Shown: positions 6,575 through 16,985, numbered from the stretch's first letter. The stretch is DNA of 31,908 nucleotides from Solimonas_A sp035476855 (GCA_035476855.1 DATILC010000371.1:1-31908), one strand, 5' to 3'. Made by a program: numbers and translations. Notes: generated by a model from the letters alone, not told the origin.

Positions 6575-8590
6575 ATGAAGCATTTCTTTCAGGGACTGGG
6601 CCGTATCCTCCTCGGGCGTCCGCTGGACCCGATGGACCCCCGCACCCGCCACAGTCTCGCGCTGGTGGCGTTCCTGGCGTGGATCGGCCTCGGCGCCGAC
6701 GGCCTGTCGTCCAGTGCCTACGGCCCCGAAGAGGCCTTCCGCGCCCTGGGCGAGCATTCTCACCTGGGCCTGTGGCTGGTGTTCGCGACTGCGGCGACGG
6801 TGTTCGTGATCGCGCTGGCCTACAACCAGGTGATCGAGCTGTTCCCCTCCGGCGGTGGCGGCTACAAGGCCGCGACCAAGCTGATCGGCCCCCACGCCGG
6901 CCTGCTGTCCGGCTCGGCGCTGATCATCGACTACGTCCTCACCATCACCATCTCGATCGCCGCTGGCGTCGATGCGGTGTTCAGCTTCCTGCCCAAGGAC
7001 TGGCTGCCCTGGAAGATGGTGGCGCAGCTGCTGGCCCTGCTGCTGCTGCTGGGGCTCAACCTGCGCGGCATCAAGGAATCGATCCGTATCCTGCTGCCGC
7101 TGTTCGTCGGCTTCTTCGTCTCGCACGTGGCGCTGATCAGCTACGGCATCTACCACCACGCCGGCGTGCTCGACAACATGTTCGCGCAGACCGTGACCGA
7201 GACCCACGAGCTGGCCGGCGCCAGCGGCTGGATCTTCACCATTGCCCTGCTGCTCAAGGCCTACTCGCTGGGCGGTGGCACCTACACCGGCATCGAGGCG
7301 GTCTCGAACAACGTCAACATCCTGGCCGAGCCGCGCGTGCGCACCGGCCACCTGACCATGCTGTACATGGCGCTGTCGCTGGCCTTCGTCGCCTCCGGCA
7401 TCCTGCTGCTGTACCTGCTGTGGGAGGTCAAGCCGATGCACGGCCAGACCCTCAATGCCGTGACCTTCGGCGCGATCATCTCCACGCTCGGCATCGGCAA
7501 CCTGCAGCTCGAGCATGGCCTGCTGGTGACCGTGCTGGTACTGGAAGCCTGCCTGCTGTTCGTCGCCGCCAATACCGGCTTCCTCGGCGGTCCCTCGGTG
7601 CTGGCCAACATGGCGGCGGATCGCTGGGTGCCGCGGCAGTTCCGCCAGCTGTCGAGCCGCCTGGTGACGCAGAACGGCGTACTGGTGATGGGCATCGCCG
7701 CCGTCGCCGCGCTGCTCTGGAGCGGCGGCAGCGTCCACCTGCTGGTGGTGCTGTACTCGATCAACGTGTTCATCACCTTTACCCTGGCGATGGCCGGCCT
7801 GTGCAAGCACTGGCTGGACCAGCGACGCTACCGCCAGCCCTGGCTGCGCTCCTTCCTGCTGTCGGCGCTGGGCTTCGTCGTCTGCGGCTTCATCCTGCTG
7901 GTCACGCTGGTGGAGAAGTTCTCGCATGGCGGCTGGGTCACCCTGCTGATCACCGGCAGCGTGGTCGGCATCGGCCTGATGATCCATCGCCACTACGAAG
8001 GCGTGGCGCGGCAGATGGCGCAGATCGAGAACCACTTCGCGCCGCGCCCGGACTGGGATACCGACCAGGAGAACCTGCCGCAGGACAAGGCCGCGCCGAC
8101 CGCGGTGTTCCTGGTCGGCAGCAACCGCGGCGCCGCGATGGTGATGCTGGAATGGGCACGCCGGCAGTTCCCCGGCCGCTTCCGCAACCATGTGTTCGTA
8201 TCCGTCGGCGAAGTCGACAAGCAGAGCTTCGATGCCACCGGGGCGATCCGCTCGCTGCAGACGCGCATCGACAATTCGCTGCGCTATCTCAGCAGCTACT
8301 GCGCCAGCCAGGGGCTGCAGGCAGCCAGCTTCCAGGCCTATGGCAACGATCCGCTGGAGGAACTGGGTGAGTTGCTGCAGCAGGTGCTGGCGGAATACCC
8401 GGACAGCCTGTGCTTCGCCAGCCAGCTGATGTTCGACCAGGACCACGCCTACACGCGTTTCCTGCACAACCAGATGCCGTTGGCGATGCAGCGCTGGCTC
8501 AGCCTGCGTGGCAAGGAGCTGGTGATCGTGCCGCTGCGCGTGCCGGAGGTCCCGAGCGGGCCGGTGGAGCGGATCAGTACTTCGCGCTGA
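6575..8590 (+). CDS. APC-superfamily permease, KimA-like
   Basis: A 671-residue inner-membrane transporter. About 12 hydrophobic segments fill residues 25-480, starting with LVAFLAWIGLGADGLSSSAYGPEEAF, which corresponds to the substrate- and ion-binding broken helix of APC transporters. The Ser-Ser-Ala-Tyr-Gly-Pro-Glu core resembles that of KimA (YdaO), a high-affinity K+/H+ symporter. The last 190 residues are soluble and begin AVFLVGSNRGAAMVMLEWA, resembling the universal-stress-like cytoplasmic domain of KimA proteins. Potassium uptake is therefore the best guess, with amino-acid transport as the alternative. It stands alone, with a 250-base upstream region containing inverted repeats. The ATG at 6575 has only a weak GGAA-type ribosome-binding site. 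Confidence 0.82.
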   Translation: MKHFFQGLGRILLGRPLDPMDPRTRHSLALVAFLAWIGLGADGLSSSAYGPEEAFRALGEHSHLGLWLVFATAATVFVIALAYNQVIELFPSGGGGYKAATKLIGPHAGLLSGSALIIDYVLTITISIAAGVDAVFSFLPKDWLPWKMVAQLLALLLLLGLNLRGIKESIRILLPLFVGFFVSHVALISYGIYHHAGVLDNMFAQTVTETHELAGASGWIFTIALLLKAYSLGGGTYTGIEAVSNNVNILAEPRVRTGHLTMLYMALSLAFVASGILLLYLLWEVKPMHGQTLNAVTFGAIISTLGIGNLQLEHGLLVTVLVLEACLLFVAANTGFLGGPSVLANMAADRWVPRQFRQLSSRLVTQNGVLVMGIAAVAALLWSGGSVHLLVVLYSINVFITFTLAMAGLCKHWLDQRRYRQPWLRSFLLSALGFVVCGFILLVTLVEKFSHGGWVTLLITGSVVGIGLMIHRHYEGVARQMAQIENHFAPRPDWDTDQENLPQDKAAPTAVFLVGSNRGAAMVMLEWARRQFPGRFRNHVFVSVGEVDKQSFDATGAIRSLQTRIDNSLRYLSSYCASQGLQAASFQAYGNDPLEELGELLQQVLAEYPDSLCFASQLMFDQDHAYTRFLHNQMPLAMQRWLSLRGKELVIVPLRVPEVPSGPVERISTSR

Positions 8591-8592
8591 GG

Positions 8593-8608
8593 GCCTGCCT
8601 CAGCAGGC
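8593..8608. terminator. Short hairpin between convergent genes
   Basis: GCCTGC (8593-8598), CTCA, GCAGGC (8603-8608). It sits between the permease stop codon and the stop codon of the opposite-strand gene, which it overlaps. There is no T-run on either side, so it is a weak bidirectional terminator at best. Confidence 0.3.
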
Positions 8609-9079
8609 TTCAGCGTCCGGGGCCAATTCCGGTTTCACCGCGCGCTCCCGCAGACGCCCGATCACCTGTACCAGCAGGTTGCGGTAGATCGTGTTGGCGC
8701 TGCGCAGGTCGTTCTCGACCATGCGCTGGAACAGGCCGCTGGGCAGGAAGAACAGCCGGGACGGGGTGAGGGCACGCAGTGAGGCCGAGGTGGCCTTGCC
8801 GTCGATCAGGGAGTACTCGCCGAAGCACTCGCCCGGCTGGAGCCGGGACAGGTGCACGTCGCCGTCGTCCTGGGCCAGGAAGACCTCGACCTCGCCCTCG
8901 ACCAGCAGGTACAGGCCGGGGCTGCTGCGCTCGTTCTCGTAGAGCACCAGGCTGCCGGTGGCGGCGTCCAGCATCAGACCGGTATGGACCAGCAGGTCCA
9001 GGGCACGCGGCTCCAGTCCGCGGAACACCGCAGAATTGTTCAGCACGCCCCAGTAGGCTTCGGCTCCCTTTAGTGCCAT
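8600..9079 (-). CDS. Cyclic-nucleotide-binding-domain protein
   Basis: A 159-residue protein that is essentially one cyclic-nucleotide-binding (Crp-like sensor) fold. It shows GLYLLVEGEVEVFL, then VHLSRLQPGECFGEYSLIDGKATSASLRAL, the phosphate-binding-cassette region of the family. The usual cassette reads G-E-x-A-L-(x)-R-A; here it is ECFGEYSLIDGKATSASLRA, so the canonical Arg is displaced and nucleotide binding is uncertain. There is no DNA-binding helix-turn-helix, so it is not a Crp-type regulator. I start it at ATG 9079, which has AGGA a few bases upstream; the open frame continues upstream only as a shadow of uvrA. It follows uvrA by 41 bases with no terminator between, so cotranscription is likely. 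Confidence 0.8.
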   Translation of the reverse strand: MALKGAEAYWGVLNNSAVFRGLEPRALDLLVHTGLMLDAATGSLVLYENERSSPGLYLLVEGEVEVFLAQDDGDVHLSRLQPGECFGEYSLIDGKATSASLRALTPSRLFFLPSGLFQRMVENDLRSANTIYRNLLVQVIGRLRERAVKPELAPDAEAC

Positions 9080-9120
9080 GGGTCCTATGATTAACCGATC
9101 AAGGTGTCGGACGCCAGAGG

Positions 9121-11940
<2,820 letters not shown>

Positions 11941-11968
11941 GGGGGTCGTGATCTGGAGGCAACCGCCT

Positions 11969-11998
11969 ACTATAGGCAGACTTGGTGCCGAGGCTCAA
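11969..11998 (-). promoter_or_regulatory. Sigma-70 promoter of uvrA
   Basis: On the minus strand TTGAGC (11998-11993) is followed after 18 bases by TATAGT (11974-11969), a 4/6 and 5/6 match to the consensus. The -10 box is inside an inverted repeat, GCCTA-N3-TAGGC (11965-11977), which could be a repressor site. No LexA-type box was found. Confidence 0.6.
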
Positions 11999-12002
11999 AG
12001 GA

Positions 12003-12019
12003 CCACCGCCCCGCGGTGG
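12003..12019 (-). terminator. Terminator hairpin after the sigma-54 response regulator gene
   Basis: CCACCGC (12003-12009), three-base loop, GCGGTGG (12013-12019): a perfect 7-bp stem three bases after the stop codon of the minus-strand regulator. It is followed on that strand by TCCTTT, so the T-tract is poor. It lies directly upstream of the uvrA promoter and probably insulates uvrA. Confidence 0.55.
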
Positions 12020-12020
12020 G

Positions 12021-12050
12021 GTTCATTCCGTACCGCTGTTCATTCCGTAC
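12021..12050 (-). repeat. 17-bp-period duplication across the regulator's stop codon
   Basis: GTTCATTCCGTAC occurs at 12021-12033 and again at 12038-12050 (period 17). On the coding strand this duplicates GTACGGAATGAAC. Because 17 is not a multiple of three, the second copy is read in another frame and supplies the TGA stop, so the last residues (NSGTE) are a product of the duplication. Confidence 0.85.
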
Positions 12051-13405
12051 TTCTTGAGCTTGTACCAGATCGACCGTTCGCTGATATGCAGCAGCTGGGC
12101 GGCACGGGTCTTGTTGCCCCCGGACTGGCGCAGCGCCTCGGCGATCAGGCGCCGCTCCAGCGCCTCGACCGCGGCATCCATGTCGAGGTTGCCGCCTTCC
12201 GGCGCCATCGCCGCCGCCGCAGGCACGGCGGGCTCGCCGGTGGCCACCGCCTCGTCCAGCGGAAAATGCGCCAGATCCAGCGGCCCGCCGCCGCCGAGGA
12301 TGGTTGCGCGCTCGATCATGTTGCCCAGCTCGCGCACATTCCCTGGCCAGTGGTACTGCTGGAGGTACTCCAGCGCCTGTGCCGTGATCGCCGGGCGGCG
12401 GGGCCCCGGATGGCAGGCATGCAGGAGATGCGCCGCCAGTTCAGGCAGGTCCTCCAGGCGGTCGCGCAGCGGCGGCAGCTCGATCGCGAAGACGTTGAGG
12501 CGATAGTAGAGGTCCTCGCGCAGGCGGCCGTCGTGTACCGCCTGGCGCGCCACCCGGTTGGTCGCGGCGACCACGCGCAGGTCCAGTTCGATCGGCGTAT
12601 TGCCGCCGAGGCGCTCGACCACGCCTTCCTGCAGCACGCGCAGCAGCTTGGACTGCAGCGCGATCGGCATCTCGGTGATCTCGTCGAGGAACACCGTGCC
12701 GCCGCGCGCCAGCTCGAACTTGCCGATGCGCTCGCGCAGCGCGCCGGTGAAAGCGCCCTTCTCGTGGCCGAACAGCTCGCTTTCGAGGATGTCGGCCGGG
12801 ATCGCGGCGCAGTTGATCGGCACGAACAACTGGTCGCGGCGCGGCGAGGCCCTGTGGATGGCGCGCGCAACCACCTCCTTGCCGGTGCCGGTCTCGCCGG
12901 TGAGCAGCACGCTGGCGCGCGTCGGCGCGACCTGCGCGACCTGCTGGCGCACGCGCTGCATCGCCACGCTGCTGCCGACCAGGCCCTCCCAGGGGCGCTC
13001 CAGTTCGTCGCGCAGGAAGCGGTTCTGCTGCTGCATCTCGCGCACGGCGAACACCCGGCCGATCGCAAGGTCCAGCGCCTCGGTGTCGAAGGGTCGCAGC
13101 AGGTAGTCGCAGGCGCCCAGGCGCATGGCCTCGACCGCGGTTTCGATGCTGCCCTGCGCGGTGATGATGATCAGCGGTACATCGATGCCGGCGTCGCGCA
13201 GGGCGCGCAGCAACTCGATGCCGTTCATGCCCGGCATGCGCAGGTCGCTGATCACCAGGTCGACGGCCTGGTCCTGCAGCTGTGCCAGCGCGCCACGGCC
13301 GTCTTCGGCACTGAGCGTACGGTAGCCGCGACGCGACAGCATGATCTCCAGCACGCGGCGCATGTTGGCTTCATCGTCGACGACCAGGACACGGCGTTGA
13401 TTCAT
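12023..13405 (-). CDS. Sigma-54-dependent response regulator, NtrC family
   Basis: A 460-residue activator with the standard three parts. The receiver domain (residues 1-120) has the acidic pair at D10/D11 and phospho-acceptor D54 (VISDLRMPG), but the usual Lys of the KPF motif is Arg (R104 in YLLRPF). The AAA+ domain (about 140-370) has Walker A GETGTGKE (170-177), the sigma-54 contact loop GAFTGA (217-222), Walker B FLDEI (239-243) and the arginine-finger segment REDLYYRLNV. A Fis-type DNA-binding helix-turn-helix (about 415-452) closes the protein. It overlaps the kinase gene by four bases (ATGA), so the two form a translationally coupled two-component system. A consensus sigma-54 promoter 3.5 kb away, before the gene at 16986, is its most obvious target. 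Activation is inferred from family and proximity. Confidence 0.95.
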   Translation of the reverse strand: MNQRRVLVVDDEANMRRVLEIMLSRRGYRTLSAEDGRGALAQLQDQAVDLVISDLRMPGMNGIELLRALRDAGIDVPLIIITAQGSIETAVEAMRLGACDYLLRPFDTEALDLAIGRVFAVREMQQQNRFLRDELERPWEGLVGSSVAMQRVRQQVAQVAPTRASVLLTGETGTGKEVVARAIHRASPRRDQLFVPINCAAIPADILESELFGHEKGAFTGALRERIGKFELARGGTVFLDEITEMPIALQSKLLRVLQEGVVERLGGNTPIELDLRVVAATNRVARQAVHDGRLREDLYYRLNVFAIELPPLRDRLEDLPELAAHLLHACHPGPRRPAITAQALEYLQQYHWPGNVRELGNMIERATILGGGGPLDLAHFPLDEAVATGEPAVPAAAAMAPEGGNLDMDAAVEALERRLIAEALRQSGGNKTRAAQLLHISERSIWYKLKKYGMNSGTE

Positions 13406-15162
13406 GGGATGCGGGTTCCTCTTGGCAACCAGAAACGGAAGGCGGCGCCGCCGAGCGGGCTGGCGCTGGCAACGATGTCGCCGCCGTGCTGGCGCAGGAT
13501 CTGGCGCACCACCGCCAGCCCCAGGCCCAGGCCGCCCTCGCGCTTGAACACGAAGGGTTCGAAGATGCGGCCGTGGTCCTCGGCGGCGATGCCCGGGCCA
13601 TCGTCATCGACCACGACCACGAGGCGCTCGGGTTCATCGAGGGAGGACACCCGGATGCGTCCGCCCGGCGCCAGGATCTGCAGCGCATTCATCGCCAGGT
13701 TCAGCAGGACCTGGGTCAGCTGCTCGCCGTCGACGTCCACCTGGCTGTGCTGCGCCTGCAGTTCCAGCTCCAGGCGGATGCGGCGGTCGCGGCATTGCGT
13801 CGCCAGCAGGCTGGCGGCGTGACGGATCAGGGCATGGAGGTCGGTGCTCGTCCGCTGCGGCGCGCGCGCACGGGCGCTGTCGAGCAGCGAGCTGACCAGG
13901 CGGTTCAGGCGCCCGGTCTCGCTGTCGATGATCTGCAGCAGTTCGTTGCCTTCGGCGCTGAGGCCGGGTTCGTCGCGCAGGGTCTGCGCCGAGCTGCGCA
14001 GGATGCCCAGCGGCGTGCGCACCTCATGCGCCAGCAGCGCCGTGACCTCGCCCACCGCGGCGAGCTTCGAGGCCTGGGTCAGCGTCTGCTGCGAATGCTC
14101 GAGATCCCTGACCAGCCGCGTGAAGCTGCGCGTCAGTTCGCCGACCTCGCCGGGCCCCGCCCGCGGTGGCGGGGGCAGTTCGCCCGGCTGCGCGTAGCGG
14201 CGCGTGAAGTCGGTCAGCGCGACGATCGGCCTGGCGATCGCACCGGCAATCGCCAGCGACACCGCGATCGTCACCAGCGCGGTGATCGCCAGCAGGCCGG
14301 CGAAGGTCCAGGCCATGCGGTGCACCGGCGCCAGTGCCACCGCACGCGACTGCAGCAGCAGGGTGGTCCAGCCGAAGCCGGCGAAGGGTTCGAAGCGCTG
14401 CGAGCGCGCATGGCCGACGATCACGAGGGCGTCCATCAGCGGCTGTCCGTCGCGGACATAGGCCGCGTCGGCGGCGCTGTCGGGCAGCCAGCCCGACAGC
14501 AGTGCCCTGCCGCGCTGCTGCAGTCCGGCCGATGCGGCGATCGCCTTGCCCGGAGCGTCCAGCAACAGCAGCTGGCGCTGCAGGTTGGCGGCACGGTCGA
14601 GGATGCGCTGCACCAGCTGCCAGTTGAATTCCAGCGCCAGTTCGCCGACATCACCCTCGGTGAATTCCGAGGGGATCGATACGCGGATCAGCAGCATCGG
14701 TGCACGGTCGCCGGAGCGGGCCAGCGGGCGCTCGATGCGCAGCTCGCCGCCGGGCAGGCGGGCGCTCTGCCAGGGGCGCGGCGGCGGGTAGACGGCGCCG
14801 AGGCGCGCCGGGTCGCTGCTGGCGACGATGCGGCCGCTGCGGTCGAGCCCATGCAGGTCGAGATAGGTGTCGCCGTAACGGCGCTTCATCTCGCCGAGGA
14901 AATTCGACAGCCGCTTGTCGACGTCGTCCAGGCGCAGGTCCTGCATCACCTCCAGGTGGTTCCAGGTGGTGGCGTTGAGCAGGCGTTCGAACAGCAGCTT
15001 GTCGACATCGGCGGACACCGCGCTGGCCGAGCGCATCACGCCCTGCTCGATCTCGCCCAGCATCGCCGCGTGCGTGCGATTGAACGCGAGCACGGTCAGC
15101 GCCGCCGCCGGCAGCAGGCTGACCAGCAGGAAGGCGATGAGCAGGATTCGGCGGATCGTCAC
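13402..15162 (-). CDS. Membrane sensor histidine kinase (NtrB/DctB-like)
   Basis: A 586-residue inner-membrane kinase. TM1 is at about residues 6-27 and TM2 at about 283-308, enclosing a periplasmic sensor domain of about 255 residues that I cannot assign to a ligand class. A HAMP domain follows (about 309-360), then the dimerisation/phosphotransfer domain with H379 in ALLAHEVRTPLG. The ATPase domain has the N box around N492, the G1 box DDDGPGI (519-525) and the G2 box GLGLGLAVV (544-552). The order and sequence are typical of kinases that phosphorylate NtrC-type regulators, and the downstream overlapping gene is such a regulator. It is transcribed divergently from the beta-barrel gene at 15221, only 58 bases away, so the envelope proteins could be part of the signal pathway. 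Confidence 0.95.
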   Translation of the reverse strand: MTIRRILLIAFLLVSLLPAAALTVLAFNRTHAAMLGEIEQGVMRSASAVSADVDKLLFERLLNATTWNHLEVMQDLRLDDVDKRLSNFLGEMKRRYGDTYLDLHGLDRSGRIVASSDPARLGAVYPPPRPWQSARLPGGELRIERPLARSGDRAPMLLIRVSIPSEFTEGDVGELALEFNWQLVQRILDRAANLQRQLLLLDAPGKAIAASAGLQQRGRALLSGWLPDSAADAAYVRDGQPLMDALVIVGHARSQRFEPFAGFGWTTLLLQSRAVALAPVHRMAWTFAGLLAITALVTIAVSLAIAGAIARPIVALTDFTRRYAQPGELPPPPRAGPGEVGELTRSFTRLVRDLEHSQQTLTQASKLAAVGEVTALLAHEVRTPLGILRSSAQTLRDEPGLSAEGNELLQIIDSETGRLNRLVSSLLDSARARAPQRTSTDLHALIRHAASLLATQCRDRRIRLELELQAQHSQVDVDGEQLTQVLLNLAMNALQILAPGGRIRVSSLDEPERLVVVVDDDGPGIAAEDHGRIFEPFVFKREGGLGLGLAVVRQILRQHGGDIVASASPLGGAAFRFWLPRGTRIP

Positions 15163-15220
15163 GGTGCGTTAGAGTAACGGCATCCGGCGGCGCTGCGCCG
15201 CTGCCCAGGGTTTTCTGCGC

Positions 15221-16312
15221 ATGAGTGTCGCCTGCCTTTCCGGTCGCTTTCTGCCGCGCCGCCTCGTCAGTGCCGTCGCGCTGGCCGCCGCGCTGAACGG
15301 CGCAGTCGCCGCCGCGCAGTCGCCGGCGGAACCCGAGGTCGGGCTCGATCCGATGGCGCGGCATTACGAGCTGGGGCAGGGGCTGGTGCTGGGCGAATCC
15401 GGCTTCACGCTCGGCGGCTACGCGGTTGCCAGCAGCGGCGAGACCGGCGACGACCCGGCCTGGCGCACGGCGCTGGATGCACTCAGCGGTTTCGTCTGGT
15501 GGGATGGCGGCGGGCGCTGGCATTTCTTTTCCGAGTTCGAGCTGGAGGACGCGCTGATTGCCGGGCGCGGCATCACCACGACCGACGAGGCCTATCTCGG
15601 ACTGGAGCGTTTCTATGTCGACTACACCCGCAGCGATGCGCTGAAGTTCCGCCTCGGCAAGTTCCTGACCCCGGTCGGCCGCTGGAACCTGATCCACGCC
15701 GCGCCGCTGGTCTGGACCACCTCGCGGCCGCTGATCACCGAGGCGACGTTCCCGACCAATGCCACCGGCGCGATGGTCTACGGCCTGCTGCCCTGGCTGC
15801 GCGAGGGGCTGGAATATTCGGTCTATGCCTCGCCGGGCGAGGAGCTGTTTCCCAAGCCCGGCCTCGACACCTTCGAGGAGGCCTACGGCGGCCACCTCTC
15901 GACCTCGCCCTGGCCGGAGCTGACGGTCGGCTTCTCCTTCATCGACTTCGAGCAGCGCAGCGCCACCGACGAGCGCCGCAAGCTCTACGGCCTCGACTTC
16001 CACTGGACGCGCCGGCGCTACGAGTTCAGCGGCGAGTTCGCCTATCGCCTCACCGACCTGACCAATGGCCAGCGCGACGAGCAGGGCGGCTACCTGCAGT
16101 TCGTCGCGCCGCTGGGCGAGCGCCTTTACGCGGTGGCGCGCTACGAGCGCTTCCGCGATTCCGATGCCGCGCGCGACCTCAACCTCTACCTCGGCGGCCT
16201 CAACTTCCGGCCGCGGCCGGGCCTGGCGCTGAAGGCCGAGTACAGCCGCGCGACCGCCAACGACATCGATGTGCGCGACGGCTTCCTTGCCTCGATCGCG
16301 GTGCTGTTCTGA
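15221..16312 (+). CDS. Outer-membrane beta-barrel (porin-like) protein
   Basis: A 363-residue protein with a signal peptide (positive start, hydrophobic LVSAVALAAALNGAVAAAQ, cleavage likely after about residue 33) and a series of amphipathic strands ending in SIAVLF, the terminal-Phe signature of outer-membrane barrels. It contains FRLGKFLTPVGRWNLIH (about residues 145-161), a motif seen in phosphate-selective-porin-like and related barrels, where the strand carries basic residues. It overlaps the next gene by one base (TGATG), which indicates translational coupling to a phosphate-binding-protein-like partner. It is divergent from the kinase gene. Solute specificity is unproven; a passive channel or a partner of the periplasmic protein is possible. 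The ribosome-binding site is weak. Confidence 0.8.
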   Translation: MSVACLSGRFLPRRLVSAVALAAALNGAVAAAQSPAEPEVGLDPMARHYELGQGLVLGESGFTLGGYAVASSGETGDDPAWRTALDALSGFVWWDGGGRWHFFSEFELEDALIAGRGITTTDEAYLGLERFYVDYTRSDALKFRLGKFLTPVGRWNLIHAAPLVWTTSRPLITEATFPTNATGAMVYGLLPWLREGLEYSVYASPGEELFPKPGLDTFEEAYGGHLSTSPWPELTVGFSFIDFEQRSATDERRKLYGLDFHWTRRRYEFSGEFAYRLTDLTNGQRDEQGGYLQFVAPLGERLYAVARYERFRDSDAARDLNLYLGGLNFRPRPGLALKAEYSRATANDIDVRDGFLASIAVLF

Positions 16313-16788
16313 TGCGGGCAGGCCTGCTGCTCGCGACCCTGCTGTGCCTAGCCTGCGGCCTGGCACGGGCGGCCGAGCCGGTGATCGCGATCGTGGTGCC
16401 GGCTGCGCGCAGCGGCGCGGGACTGGACGCCGACGCGATCGCCCAGGTCTACAAGCGCAAGCGCCTGCTGTGGCCCGATGGACGTCGCATGCTGCCGGTC
16501 AACCTGCCGGCGGATCATCCGTTGCGCAAGCGCTTCACCGACGCGCTGCTGCAACTCGGCCCGGAGGCGCTGGAGGAGTACTGGAACGAGCAGTACTTCC
16601 ACGGTATCCGGCCGCCGCACGTGGTCGCCTCCGAGGCAGCCGTGCTGCGCTTTGTCGCGGATACCAGCAACGCCATCGGCTACCTGTCCTACTGCGCGAT
16701 GGACCAAAGGGTGCGGCCGCTGCTGCTGATCTCGCCCGAGGGACGGCTGCTGCCGCCCGACACGACGGTGAACTGCGCGGCGGACTGA
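16312..16788 (+). CDS. Small periplasmic phosphate-binding-protein-like protein
   Basis: A 158-residue protein with a cleavable signal peptide (LLLATLLCLACGLARA, cleaved near residue 20). The rest resembles one lobe of PstS-type solute-binding proteins: LDADAIAQVYKRKRLLWPDGRRMLPVNL, then LRKRFTDALL, EYWNEQYFHG and VADTSNAIGYLSYC, the last corresponding to the loop that usually reads NAIGYV. It is much shorter than PstS (about 320-340 residues), so it is either a stand-alone single-lobe sensor or binding protein or a reduced member of the family. Its start codon overlaps the stop of the barrel gene. It may present a ligand to the neighbouring kinase; that is conjecture. Confidence 0.75.
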   Translation: MRAGLLLATLLCLACGLARAAEPVIAIVVPAARSGAGLDADAIAQVYKRKRLLWPDGRRMLPVNLPADHPLRKRFTDALLQLGPEALEEYWNEQYFHGIRPPHVVASEAAVLRFVADTSNAIGYLSYCAMDQRVRPLLLISPEGRLLPPDTTVNCAAD

Positions 16789-16800
16789 GTCCGCAAGAAT

Positions 16801-16838
16801 TGTCGGACAGCTGTTGCAGGGAATGCAGGCGATGCAGG
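16801..16838 (+). promoter_or_regulatory. Candidate activator-binding region: TGTCGGACA and three TGCAGG repeats
   Basis: TGTC-G-GACA-like dyad at 16801-16809 runs into the palindrome ACAGCTGT (16807-16814). TGCAGG then occurs at 16815, 16824 and 16833, exactly nine bases apart. The block lies about 80-115 bases upstream of the sigma-54 promoter, where enhancer sites for NtrC-type activators normally lie. Confidence 0.4.
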
Positions 16839-16916
16839 CCGCCAGGCCCTGATACTGGGTGGCGGATCCGGCAGGAAACATAGCTGGCACAAGTACTTGG
16901 TTCACGGCGCTGCGCC

Positions 16917-16932
16917 TGGCACCGCGGTTGCT
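16917..16932 (+). promoter_or_regulatory. Sigma-54 promoter of the thermostable-hemolysin operon
   Basis: TGGCAC (16917-16922), five bases, TTGCT (16928-16932): a full match to the -24/-12 consensus, with the invariant GG and GC at the right distance. The predicted start of transcription is about 16943, giving a leader of some 43 bases before ATG 16986. A second TGGCAC at 16885 lacks a proper -12 element. Confidence 0.85.
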
Positions 16933-16985
16933 CCTGAGTCTGGCATGGCCCTGCCCGGGCTGCCCTGCAGACTTCTGGAGCCACC

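Noticed and set aside
6479..8467. A 662-codon open frame antisense to the KimA-like permease
   Set aside because: The composition is Gln/His/Ala/Arg-rich with no domain; the plus-strand permease is clearly real.
11941..12002. LexA (SOS) box in front of uvrA
   Set aside because: No CTGT-N8-ACAG or close variant is present; the only dyad is GCCTA-N3-TAGGC over the -10.
15163..15220. Sigma-54 promoter for the barrel gene
   Set aside because: A GGCGGCG-type stretch and a GCGGCG-N3-CGCCGC dyad are present, but no -24/-12 pair with correct spacing.
16839..16865. Terminator between the small binding protein and the sigma-54 operon
   Set aside because: CCGCCA/TGGCGG can pair, but the stem is interrupted and has no T-run, so read-through from 16788 cannot be excluded or affirmed.
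16885..16900. Second sigma-54-like site (TGGCAC at 16885)
   Set aside because: The spacing is six and the -12 element lacks the invariant GC, so only the site at 16917 is supported.
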